Source: Fistulifera solaris
Taxonomy: Eukaryota > Bacillariophyta > Bacillariophyceae > Naviculales > Stauroneidaceae
DNA length: 64,000 bases
Assembly: GCA_030295235.1 (NCBI GenBank)
Contig: AP026124.1
Span: forward strand, 1,612,001-1,676,000
Direction of reading: 5' to 3'
Position numbers and translations under genes: made by a program. The notes beneath the pieces are model-generated. The model had not been told where the DNA came from. It worked only from the letters and a program-made list of their open reading frames with translations, and searched no databases. Within the stretch, counting starts at the first letter, position 1; each line of letters starts with the position of its first letter. Below are positions 10,120 to 20,757 of this stretch, piece by piece.

Positions 10120-11196
10120 GTTTCAAGGGACGAAAGTCACGTTTTGGTATTCGTGTCTGACAGACGTAAGGGACGTTAAAGCCAAAGCAATCCGGATGCC
10201 ATGTTTGTCATTGTGATGATGTTTACAAAGAAATAATATCACGGTGACGCCAGATGAAGATAACAGATTATTTTTTAAAAAAATTAGTGTTTGTGTTGAT
10301 TGCTCATTGCTATCAAGAGTATTGCTACAAATTTTGTTTGGATAGTATTGACTACTAATACCTGATACCATACACCACCCATCGCAGCCCCGTCGCCAAA
10401 GGGTGCCGACAGCAACAATGGAGATGACATCGAATCACACACATCTCAACCAATATGGATCCGTCTGTTGATTCAAAACGCCACAGTGATAAAACGCTTT
10501 TTTTATTTGCCGCTGCGTTTGGCAGTCGATCGGATGTGAAATCAAGTTTTCAAACAGCACGGTACCGACGACAACGCCAGAGGCAACATTCAAACACACA
10601 CACACATCTCGACCAATACAAGTCCTCCATTGGATTCGATAAGCCACAGTGACAGCACGCGTTATGCCTTCGTGCTCGATGCCAATCCGAAACAAACATA
10701 TCCGGAGCCACGTTGTTGTTGTGAGGATAGAGCCATATATTTTATGAACTGTAGTCGATACATTTGCGGTAAAACGTCGGCAATATCTTCTTACTTCACT
10801 TCATTCGTCGGACCAAGAACTCCAGCAACATAGCATAGACTGTCAGTGACCATGCTCCTTCCGTCTCGTCGCAGCACCATATGGGAAACTATTTCTGTTT
10901 AGTAGTGTTTCCATAAAGATTATATACCTCTTTTCAAATCGATCGCAAATCGCGGATTTCCCTCGTCAGTTTTGAGCTACTTTACGTTTTGCGTTTTGAT
11001 TTGGGTTTGCGGGAGGATTTTAGCAAAGTATGACACGACTGGATTAAGCAATCACGCATTCCGCATTTTTCTGCATTTTTTTATTTGGCTCATTATGAAT
11101 GTTTTATTGCTGGCGGAACACGACGCTATAAGGCTGGTGATGTTAGTCTGTTGATTCGTTCCTTCATTTCTTCACAACAACGTTCACTATTTTGGA
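10120..11196. other. Intergenic with an imperfect duplication
   Basis: About 1.1 kb between two plus-strand genes. It contains a duplicated segment of 94-99 bp (10403-10496 and 10562-10660) and otherwise only short unsupported frames. The last few hundred bases are AT-rich and probably hold the promoter of the isomerase-like gene. Confidence 0.5.
10403..10660. repeat. Imperfect direct repeat, two copies
   Basis: Copy 1 at 10403-10496 and copy 2 at 10562-10660 share GT(A/G)CCGAC..CAAC, CACACACATCTC(A/G)ACCAATA, a GATTC block and GCCACAGTGA. They lie 159 bp apart. This looks like an old local duplication in noncoding DNA. Confidence 0.6.
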
Positions 11197-13306
11197 ATGA
11201 CAATGATGGGAACGACCACAACAGCATCACAAGCATGGGCTATATTATCACGACATGCGCGTGAGGAAATCAGTTTGCTTCGTCTGCAAGAACTCTGTCG
11301 CGACAATGATCGCGTCTCTTCCTTGGTCTCTGTTTACAATACGACATTTACATCCAACTGTCGATTGGAGAAAAATGTTGAAATTATAGAAAATAGAATA
11401 TTGATTGCCGATTTGTCGCGGCAGCGCATGACTTTGGATACACTCAATCATTTGTTCCGATTGGCTGCTTCCACCAATTTACGAACCTTCATCACACGTC
11501 TCGCGTGGGGACAAAACAATCCATCTCATCCCATTCTTCCCGTCCGTGTTCAAGCGAAACGTCCGGCAATGACACAAAACAAAGATGACACTACGGCTAC
11601 GATCCCATCGATGCATTTCGCTATGCGGGCACCGGCCGGTAAGTCCTACGAAATGCTCACGAAAGATGGCACCAACGCGTTGACGGGGATACATCAAGAA
11701 TGGGAACGTATCGAACGATACTCCAATTCCATTCGTAGAGGACATTCGCGGGGAATTTCGGGTCACATGATACGTGATGTGGTCGTGGTAGGCCAGGGAG
11801 TGCCGATGGCCGCATTGCAATTCATCTACTCGGCCTTGATTCGCGATGAACGGGCGTGTGTCTTTCGTCGAGTGGGACTCTCGGATAGCTCTACCACCGC
11901 GGAGCGGATACGGAGGAATTTGGCGGGTGTGACTGCAGGGGGCGGTGCTAGGCAAATGCACTTTTTGACGCGCGTGGATCCGGTGACAGCGGCGGCCGTC
12001 GTAGCTGATCTCGATCCTGCTTCGACATTGGTGATTAGTATTGCTTTGAACGGGAACGAAGAGACGGGATTGGCTACTAAAACTCTCAAAACCTGGTTGC
12101 TCAACGCTTTAGCTAAAAGTGGACGACCCGACCATATTTTGTCGAAGCACATGATGTTGGTGACCGGCAATGACGACATTGCCAATGTGATCAATAAGCC
12201 CGAAAGCGTACACATTATTCCACAACATTCAAGATGTGAAGCTTTTTCATCGACCTCTGCTGCATGTTTATTGGTAAGTTTTCATTCCTTCAACGTTGAT
12301 TGAGAAAACTGCAATATCTCAAAGTCAAAATCGCATTGTGCTCGTTAAGCCACTCGCTGTAGTATTCGGGTGGTCTGTTGTTGCTGATTTTTTAGCGGGA
12401 GCTCATGATATGGATAGACATTTTGTTGATACAAATATGAGACACAATCTACCTGTTTTAATGGCCCTCGCAGACATATGGAATGAGTGTCTGTTGGGCT
12501 TACCTACAAGGATATGCACGCCTTTCTCCCCAGGAATGGTTGGCTATCCTGCTTTTGTAGCGTCTTTGGAAGCGCAAACATGTAGCAGGGAACAAACCAG
12601 CTCAAATCAGTTCATTCCAACAGGCGAGCTCGCATTCGAAGCGCGACCCAAGGACAAACATCACTCTGGTTGCTCTGCCTTGGTTGTTGATGGTGGAGTT
12701 CATGGTATCTATGATAGGACAGTGTATCAATCGTCAACTGTACTCAACAATGAACTATCAGTTGTCATGGACAATCAACTGGAGTTCAATGTATCGCGCT
12801 CGATCGGTGCCACGATTATGGATGATATGAAAGCAGCCGATGACGCAACCATCTGTTCTATTTTTGCTCACGCTGACGAAATGGCGTTCGGAACCGGAAG
12901 ATCTGAATCAGAAATTTTCAATCAATCTCCTGTATCGACACCGCACGGCATAGCGCAATCAATTGGACTAGGCGCGGATAGAACAAAAGGCAATAGACCC
13001 AGTATGCTAGTTATAACAGGGAAGCTTGATGCGTTTGCTTGTGGCCAAATGGTGGCCCTCGCGGAGCATCGAGCTGTAGTTAAAGCACACATTTGTGGTT
13101 TAGACCCCTTTGTGCGTGATGTTGGTTCGTCGTTGCGAAAGAATCGCTCGGAAATGTTAAAAGATGAGCTCGCTAATATCCGTACCAGAAGCGCTTCCGG
13201 AATCACAACAGAGGAAGAAACAAACGGTGGAAATAATAACGCTTTGATCCTTTCTACGCGTACTATCTTAGAGCACTATGCCAGTTTGAGTTTTTCGACT
13301 GGATGA
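11197..13306 (+). CDS. Diverged glucose-6-phosphate isomerase homologue, probable pseudoenzyme
   Basis: Exons 11197-12273 and 12350-13306 (76-bp phase-0 intron) give 677 residues with the phosphoglucose isomerase fold order. Recognisable blocks are HFAMRAPAGKSY, the first SIS-domain strand VVVVGQGVPMAALQF, FLTRVDPVTAAAVVADLDP, LAGAHDMDRHFVDTN, LPVLMALADIWN and, near the end, ACGQMVALAEHRAVVKAHI. The family's catalytic signatures are eroded. VGIGGS reads GQGVP, the phosphate-binding SKTFTT reads SIALNG, the GEPGTNGQH segment reads FEARPKDKHH, and the LIHQG histidine site reads VVDGG. A C-terminal Lys (SSLRK) may survive. It is therefore likely non-catalytic or of changed function. The two exons are intact and long, so it appears selected. 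No transit peptide is evident. Confidence 0.7.
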
Positions 13307-15098
13307 TCAATCAAGACGACGCGAGAGAAGAAACGGAAGAGACAGGTTCCATGGAACAGTAGAACCCAAAGGAACGGAATGTAGGTGCCCGAGTTGTTCA
13401 GAATGGGATCCCGACGGGAACGTTACCAACATGTTGGATGACGTAATGCATGCCTTGATTCAACATTTGATATCGACGTGTGCTCTGTTCCTCGGCACTT
13501 TGTCGGTAACTGGGAAAAAATGGCGTGAATTTCTAGGCACAAAGCGCAACAGAACGAGTGGAGCAGAAACAAGAGCAAATAACAACGACTTACAAGCAAC
13601 ATACATGAGTTCGTGTGTCATGACAAACAATTGCTTAAGACAAGTGAGTATCAACCCGCACGACCACAAACCCGCTGGAGCACACGAAATCAGACAGTGT
13701 CAGATGGAGGAGCTTCTTCCGTTGTCCTTACCCTCCCCGCGCGCATCCTTCAGTTGTATTTATATAGTAATTACAATTATTTGGTTTTGAAATGAACAAG
13801 TGTTAGCATGTAGGAGTTGTGGTATACATTTTTCATTGTGCTGGGACATATGAGGGACCCTTGCGAGTGCCCGTAACCGCTAACCTATTTCTAGGATAAC
13901 TCATAAGCACCGCAAGAGCTCCGAAGACGTTAAGCAGATGTCAACAAGCGATCACAGACGCCCATGTATCCGGTTGGGAGCGGAAAGGCGAATGTGGCTT
14001 TCATAAGCTGCTCAGCGGGTGAACCCCAAACCCCGCTCAACCGTTACCATTGCTTCACCAATCATCGGCGCACACAGTTCTTCGGCACGCCTCATGGATC
14101 CCACAACTCAGGTGAAGAACTTTTCCCACCACAATGCTCCAACTGCGTGTTTTCCGGTGAGGCAGGAAGCCTCGCAAACAGGCAAGCGAATCGTCGAGAC
14201 GACACGAGATTGCCCTTTCGCGAGACGACTCCTCCTTCCTCGGGACATACGCACCACAACCCTTCATGCGCTCCTACTTTGTATTCAACCATACGGTCCC
14301 AAGCTGTGATCGCAGGCCACAGCTTTGGCAACAACTGAATACGGGGAGGACATCAAACCTCTCCCAGTCGCCTTCGAGAGGAGATGTGAGAAGAAGAAGA
14401 ATGCAGCGAAAAACAGAGAGGAACATAAATTCAGCGATGCTTCTCCTATCGTAAAATCAAAATCAGTTTGTGTTCACAAACTTAATTTAAAATTATTTAG
14501 AAGAAGCTTTCTAAGTACTCGGAGTATTTCTGTCTCGAGCAACGGTTTTCTCCAAATGTTGGGATCCCACGACCCAGGAATGAATGTCACGGTATACGCC
14601 TCTGGATATTTTTCAATAAGGATGAATGCAGCTGCGAGCCCGGCCTGCTCGTATCTCACAGGCGAAATACGCGTTTGAAATTTAATTGGAACAAGGGGGA
14701 AATATTGGTACCAGGTAATGGATGTCAAGTCGTCCATTGGAGGCACTTTACGTGCCTCGACGATGATGCTGCGTGAGAGCAGACGATGGATGTTTCGTTT
14801 TTGTTTCAATCTTGTTCTTTCAACCGCAATGCTTTGATGTGTTAATTGTGTGTGTGTCTGTGTCTGCTTATTGTCGGCGGACGACCTCCATGATCTCAGA
14901 ACTCGAAATTCACTCGACTACGGTATACTGGTACTCTCGTAAAGGTGTGTTCGATGAATAGATGCTTGCAAAGATCGCCCCTGATGCGTTCGTCGAAAAA
15001 CAAATGTCGTGGCATCACAGGAGAAAACGGAGAATTTAAACGGACGTAATGTTCTTGCTATAAGCGTGTGTGTGCTGCAGCAAATCAAGCGAGAATTT
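13307..15098. other. Long intergenic region, possible gene fragment
   Basis: About 1.8 kb with no supported gene. On the minus strand at 14809-14474 a 111-codon frame contains GLAAAFILIEKYPEAYTVTF followed by WDPNIW, which weakly recalls the FAD-binding N-terminus of D-amino-acid-oxidase-like proteins. It lacks the GxGxxG start and stops early, so it may be a relic. The remainder shows only short overlapping frames. Confidence 0.4.
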
Positions 15099-17445
15099 TT
15101 ACAATCGAACTTCTTCTCGTCCATGGTCGTCACTTGTTCCTTTCATCTGCCAGAAAGGATCAAAAAGCCCCCAACTCCTACTCGAAAATCTATCGATACT
15201 CTTGTAAAGGGAGTGGCATTTGAATTCACAAAATGTTTACATGATGAGCCATGAAAGGGAAATGATCTGACCCGGTAGAGCAGCAACAGGATGAAAATCT
15301 TCTGCACCGGGTTGGGTTTCACAGTATAGATCGACTTTTGTAAGAGTCCTGTCCGTGACAGGAAGCCAAAGTTAAGCTCACCATTCTGGTGACCATATTG
15401 TGCATCGTCGTGTGCTTTGACTTGCGTCCAAGCAGGCCCAGGTTGAAGACGTAATGTTGGAGGCCGTTGGTAGTAAAGGTGACGTCCTGCTGGTTTTCCA
15501 CAACACCAGCGGATACTAGGCGTCTCTTCAGATAGGGCAATACAACCTCCAAAAGAAGTTTATCGAAGAGATCCAGAAACTCGGTGTCTTCCGCAATGAA
15601 ATCTGAAAGATATTTTTGAGCACTTTCGCACTGCCCCCATTCACCTCACGCCACGTCGATGGTAGAGCTACAGCGAAATCTTCCAAACGAAGTTCTGTAC
15701 TTTCCGTCGAACGAAAGTCTCCTACAATGTTTGAGTCGCATTTTGAGAGCAATCGAATCAGCGCTCCCTTCAGATCATACTTTTCCAAGTCGTAATCGAA
15801 CACATCTTCTTTTCGGACGTCATCCGGAAGCCAGGTTGTACCGGTTTCTTTCCCATCGCTGTTTTTGGGATTTGGATTATGTTTTCGTTTGAACGGTGCA
15901 AACTTCACGCGATGCGCGGACGATCGAAGCGTGGGTATGCCAGATTTGTAAACGAACGCCGATAATCCCTCTTCGTCTTGTGGCTTGTTTTTCGCGTACG
16001 GGTCTACATCTACGGATGATGCTTCTATCCTTAACACCGCCTTGAAATTGTTGGGCACACAATAAATGACGCCGTTGTTGGCCACCACTCCGCCTTCCCA
16101 CTTGGCTAACCCTTGCACAGGGGACGGCAATAGCCACGTCGTGACATGTTCGGACCTGCAATCAATCTGGAGAACAGTTTCAGCTCCCAGCGGTATAGCA
16201 AACACCATTCGCTTATGCTTGAGTGTCAATCCATTTTGCCACTTGTTTTGACAGATGCGCTCCATCTGTTGATCAAAAATATTCGGGCCGATATTGCGAG
16301 CGGTCCGCGTTGCCGTGTCTACTTGGAGTACATATTCGCTCCCGCTGGGAAAGCAGTAGACTTTGCCATCCGTCCCCGTCATGGCACCCAGATACTTGTA
16401 CTTTCCATCCGTTCGATGGCGTCCGGTTTGAATCGCATCATTCGTTACTTCCGATAATATCGGTTCCGGATCGGCTGGTTCAACGAAAAGAACTGAATCA
16501 GCATTCGCTGGAACTGCAACGATCGTACCATCGGGTGCGGCCGACGCTCCGTGCCATTTGTGACCTCCATTGCCATAATCTCCGTGCAATGTAATTTTAT
16601 CAGGTGCCATGATGCGTAAAACATGAGGGGGAATTGTGAGGTATACCATAAATGGCTCCATCTTGTTTCCCAACCACTCCTCCGTACCATTTGTAGCGCC
16701 CCGGCAGCGGTGGACCGATCAGAGTCGTAGCATCTGTCTTGGGATCGATTTTCAGAACGTGCAATGCCGATTGAGGGATACAATAGATACACCCATCCAC
16801 TGGAGATATAGTTCCACCATGATATTTCCATTCTTGTTGACGCTGAGCGGCCGCTAATTCTACATCATCCGCATAGAACGGTTCGTACGGAATATCTATT
16901 TTTCGCACTTGTCCTGTAGGCACGTGTATCTTCAAAACTCCATCGGCGTGACACGGCAAACCGTAAATAACTTCGCCGCATCTAATTCCTCGTAACCATT
17001 TGAATTTTCCCGGCATCTTGGGACCCATGAGTGTCACTCGATCCGCCTTGGTATCAATCACCAAGACTTGCGGCGCATGTCCCGGAATGCAATAAATCTT
17101 TTCATCACATCCAACTTCCGCCCCAAGATACAATGACTGCCCCGATAATTCTTCGTCACACCACAAATACGTGAGACGCGGTCCTCCTTGCGCACGATAA
17201 TCGACATTATCCTCCGGAATTGTTTTCGGTGTTTGGGTTTGAGGATACGACCATCCCTCCGGTTGGGCGACTCCCAAAGTCATGGAAACATCCAGCGCCG
17301 CGGAAAAGATCGGCGACGCCACCACCACCACCAATAAGAAGCGAGAAAGTGACAGCGTAATAGCTTCGCTGTAATTGATACTAATCTACTGATATCAGTT
17401 AAGTTAGGTTACCTGGTACCTTGCTCTTTCACGCGTTACTCTCAT
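15099..17445 (-). CDS. Secreted repeat (propeller-like) protein with StrG-like Fe/2OG dioxygenase domain
   Basis: Exon 1 is 17445-17420. After a 51-bp GT-AG intron, exon 2 runs 17368-15099. The signal peptide crosses the junction (SRFLLVVVVASPIFSA). Residues 60-480 hold many repeats of about 45 residues built around (K/R)Y.GG..G.DG.IY(G/C)(I/V)P....VL(K/R)ID, suggesting a beta-propeller. The C-terminal 200 residues read YYQRPPTLRLQPGP, then KAHDDAQYGHQNGELNF, LPGQIISF, HGSSCKHFVN and FTRVSIDFRVG. This is the jelly-roll core of StrG/phytanoyl-like dioxygenases with HxD, distal His and 2-oxoglutarate Arg. Six single-base run errors break the frame, at 16627-16631 (G5 for 4), 15613-15617, 15475-15477, 15368-15370, 15257-15259 and 15162-15166. 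After correction the length is exactly 766 codons. The substrate is unknown. Confidence 0.65.
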
Positions 17446-17832
17446 AGTTTTCTTTCTGTTGTGCAGTGGTGGTTGGAGGACTAAACGTACGGAGGACGGA
17501 CAAGTTTGCTAGCTGCTCTGCTCTATCAGCTCCTCGATGCAGCTAATTACTTTATCTGGTAGCTTTCTTCTGACGCAGGATAGCTCTTGCTTTCGAAAGA
17601 GAGACAGCTTGTTCATCCAGTATGCACGACGACTTAGCAGTACCATAAATAGTTTTGATATTCTGTGTTGAATTAACGCCTGTCAATTTAGGAGCTTATT
17701 CTTTTCTAACGTTAGTCAGAGGGACCCCTACAGTCTGACGCACAATGTTGCATGATTCTTGATCAAGAGCGAGAAGGCTAACACCGGCGCCTTCTTGATA
17801 AGCATAAGACGTTGCTATCGATTCTTCAAAGC
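17446..17832. other. Intergenic
   Basis: About 390 bases upstream of the propeller-dioxygenase gene and downstream of the DUF1499 gene. Likely promoter and 3' UTR sequence. No specific element recognised. Confidence 0.5.
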
Positions 17833-18560
17833 TCACAATCGATTTTCTTCTGTATACAACAGATGGGTCTTGTAGTCAACACCCTCCGCATCCCAGCCTT
17901 CGGCACGTAGTGCGTTCGCAATAAAGTTGATGCGCTTTCCATTGACTCCAAAATCAAGGTAGCCAATACGACTGCTGGATCGCACTTGCACCGAGCGTTC
18001 GGGAGTACCCGGAATCACGGCAAATTCAACATCGTCAATGTATCCATTCTTCAAAGCTTCGTATTGCACATAAATGTAGCCTTTCTTAGCATCGACTGTC
18101 TTGATTTCAAATCCACCTCCATCGACCCCGTTCTGACCCGGCGTGTACTTCTTCAAGACTTGTTCGAGTTGCAAAAGGCCGTCTCTTGATCCTTGTCTTT
18201 CGGCCAAACGAATGCAGGTATTGAGTGATCCGGATCGTCGGGAATAGTGGAAGAGAAGCAGTTTGGCGCCGGTCCGCATCCTTTCAATCCAACATACTCT
18301 TCTTGGTCGAGACTTTGTCGAGTTGCCACCCCGAGATCGTTCGGCTGGGGGCCCCGTCGTTTCGGCCGATCTTCGTACTTGTTGGAGATTTTGTTTTCAA
18401 ATGCTTTGGCGGGCTGCGCAGTTGATACAAGTCCTCCCGTGATCCACAGCAATGCCTGTCGCCGCGGCAAAGTTGATTTCGGGTCGGAAGGCGGCATCGA
18501 CCAACTGACGCAGTGAACTATGAGCAAGTATAGCGAAGAAATCTGTAAAGCAGTCTTCAT
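17833..18560 (-). CDS. DUF1499 protein, probable thylakoid lumen (Tat) protein
   Basis: The corrected protein is 242 residues. The N-terminus is a signal peptide ([17 protein letters not shown]) and transit region. A twin-arginine lumen signal then follows: [21 protein letters not shown]. The mature part shows the DUF1499 pattern: [49 protein letters not shown] and [20 protein letters not shown]. Plant and algal members are plastid or lumen proteins of unknown role. The frame breaks at the T run 18173-18176 (four bases where five fit), between [13 protein letters not shown] and [10 protein letters not shown]. With one more base the whole span is exactly 243 codons. Location in the lumen is inferred from the signal, not shown. 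Confidence 0.75.
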
Positions 18561-18919
18561 ATTGGATGTGATCTCTTTTCTTCTTTTGAAGTAAAATCTG
18601 TCTTAGCTTGCTCTATCACGAGCAGGAAGCAATGATTATGTATGACCTTAGCACTATTATCCATCCATTCATTGCATTCATCCGATTCTCGTCATCAAAG
18701 AAGAAGGACTGAAGCATCATCATCATCATCATTACAATTACGTGGTAGCTATCGTTAACCTTAACGGGGACTACCGACAGCGAAGGATAGAGTTACGGTA
18801 CTTGTACAAGGTACGACGAGGATACTTGGGGTACCAGGAAGATCAATTGAAAATTGAAAGAATGCCCCCAACACGAGCGACTACCAGGTACCTGCGATTA
18901 GAAACAGAACACCAGCATT
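18561..18919. other. Intergenic, CAT repeat and GTACC-rich patch
   Basis: Upstream of the DUF1499 gene and downstream of the methyltransferase. It holds a (CAT)6 run at 18715-18732 and a cluster of GGTAC/GTACC words at 18796-18892 of the kind common in noncoding parts of this window. Confidence 0.5.
18715..18732. repeat. (CAT)6 microsatellite
   Basis: Six perfect CAT units in noncoding DNA upstream of the DUF1499 gene. Confidence 0.8.
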
Positions 18920-20331
18920 CTATTCAGTTTCACAATATCTACAACTTAGCGATCTTTGCCAAAAGAAGCCGCTATCGCTCAGCATTTGCAATGATTCCAT
19001 ATTGTTGCTGCGAGATAATTTGGGTACGAAGCGCACTGTCCCCGGTATGCTACCTTCTTTCACGATTTCGTCCCATCCCTGTTTCTCACATTCATTCACT
19101 CCAGCACAATCGAAGGAAAGTTCGATGACCGATGCTTGGGAAGGATACGTATCAAGAAGCCATTTCACTACTCCTTCATTCTGATCCTCAGAAAGTGAAC
19201 ACGTCGAATACACCAAATGCCCTCCTTTCTTTAACAACCGAAAGCCGTTCGACAAGAGAGATCGCTGTAAGTCAACAAGTCTACGAAGTTCTTCTTCATC
19301 TGTCAACACAGGAATAGAGAGTGACTCGGATGTCTCTGGTATTGTCGTACCGACAAAAACACCGGCTTGCTTTGCCAGCTGTCTCCGAACATGCTTGAGC
19401 GAACCGTCGGTACTACATTCAACGTCAACAAGAACACGGTCAAAAAGCTGAATAGGTATGTGACTCAGCGAACGCTTTCCATCTTGATGCGTATGACGAT
19501 CAACGTCGGCTAGTTCCTTGAGTCGCTTTCGTTCCCGCCCTTTCGCACTCTTGTTTCGACGCTTTCGCCCTTCGTCATGAACGCATTGTTCCATGCTTAC
19601 AGAGGAATCAAATATCAAGTGGGTTGCCCCGGATCCAAATGTAGTGCCATCATTGTGGTATAGTCGAATTCGTACGTTCTTTCCTTCATTGCTGCCAATG
19701 TAGGGAACTACTTGATGCTTTTCGATAATTTTCCGGCAAGTCGACAAACGAGCTTCCGAACAGTCAACACCAATCACCGTAGCTTCCTCGGAAATATCCA
19801 AAAGAACATTTTTCCGTAAGTAATCCGAAATGGCACATAATTTCAAACCAGGGGCACAGCACAGGTCAAGTATCCTTAAAGGTACCTGGGGTGTTTTGTT
19901 GTCCTTAATACGATCGCAGTACGTAGACAATAACGCAGCAACGGCTGCTCCGGAACTAACCTCCTGTCCATAGATTCTCCCTTCTTTGTAGCAAGGTGAT
20001 TGTGACAGTCTAAAATCCCCCTGGTAGTGAATAGAAACCGAAACTCTTGTGCAGCCACGAAATCGGATGGGGATATTTAGAATCTTGCGGCAGTTTTGTC
20101 TTTCGAGAAAGGAAAGAGTGAATGAGATTTTTGCAGATCTATCGTATATCTTATCAAATGACTCACCTTGAGAAGTTTGAGCGTATCGTCACCATCAAAG
20201 GCAGGATTTAGTCGGATATGCCGGTCGGAAGGGACGAGTTTTTCCTTTAAAAGATCGTTCACATCAATGCCAAATTGCGCATAGTAAGCTTTTAGCTTTT
20301 CCGCGTGATCCGCCGCATGTGTCTCGGACAT
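18920..20331 (-). CDS. NSUN/RsmB-type RNA (cytosine-5) methyltransferase
   Basis: Exon 1 is 20331-20167 and exon 2 is 20083-18920, split by an 83-bp GT-AG intron, for 442 residues. The Rossmann SAM-binding motif is LRILDLCCAPGLKLCAI, followed by VIGVDCSEARLSTCRK (acidic ribose ligand). The catalytic-loop region reads RVLVDVECSTDGSLKH, and the second Cys motif is HLVYSTCSLSEDQNEGVV. In most NSUN proteins the first motif is D-x-P-C. Here Pro is Glu, as I recall in some plant and protist subfamilies, while both Cys remain. The PUA-free short N-terminus (YYAQFGIDVNDLL) suggests an organellar or tRNA-directed member. The frame is open upstream of 20331, so the exact start is uncertain. Confidence 0.75.
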
Positions 20332-20757
20332 GAAATAAACCAGAGTAGCGACTGTATTCGATGCTCGGAAATGAAAATAGACTATACTTGGCTGTTTATT
20401 GTTTCTCTTGATATGTACAAGGTAGAATGGAATTTTGTTCATTCTGCGCTTCGTCCTCCGCCCAGGCTATTTGTCGTTCCGTGTTTCATTTCACGTAGCA
20501 ACGTCTTGCTACGACATAGCGTAGACCTCTACGTCCTTTTACTACCAGACGAAAGGCTTGGTCCCGGACCTCGTTCTCGCTGTTCTGCGACGGATGCATT
20601 TCGTTTTCAACGTCAACCAAGATGCTCATTTCGCATGCACATGCCTCTTCCTTGCGTGAACTCTTTGATCTCTTCATTCTGGTCAAAGCTATCGCATTTT
20701 TATTCATATTAGTGTATCGAATTGCTTCTTTTGTCGCTTGAAGAAGACTACACCATC

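Noticed and set aside
14474-14809. Minus-strand 111-codon frame resembling the FAD-binding start of D-amino-acid oxidases
   Set aside because: No GxGxxG motif, no downstream domain in any frame, early stop. At best a relic.
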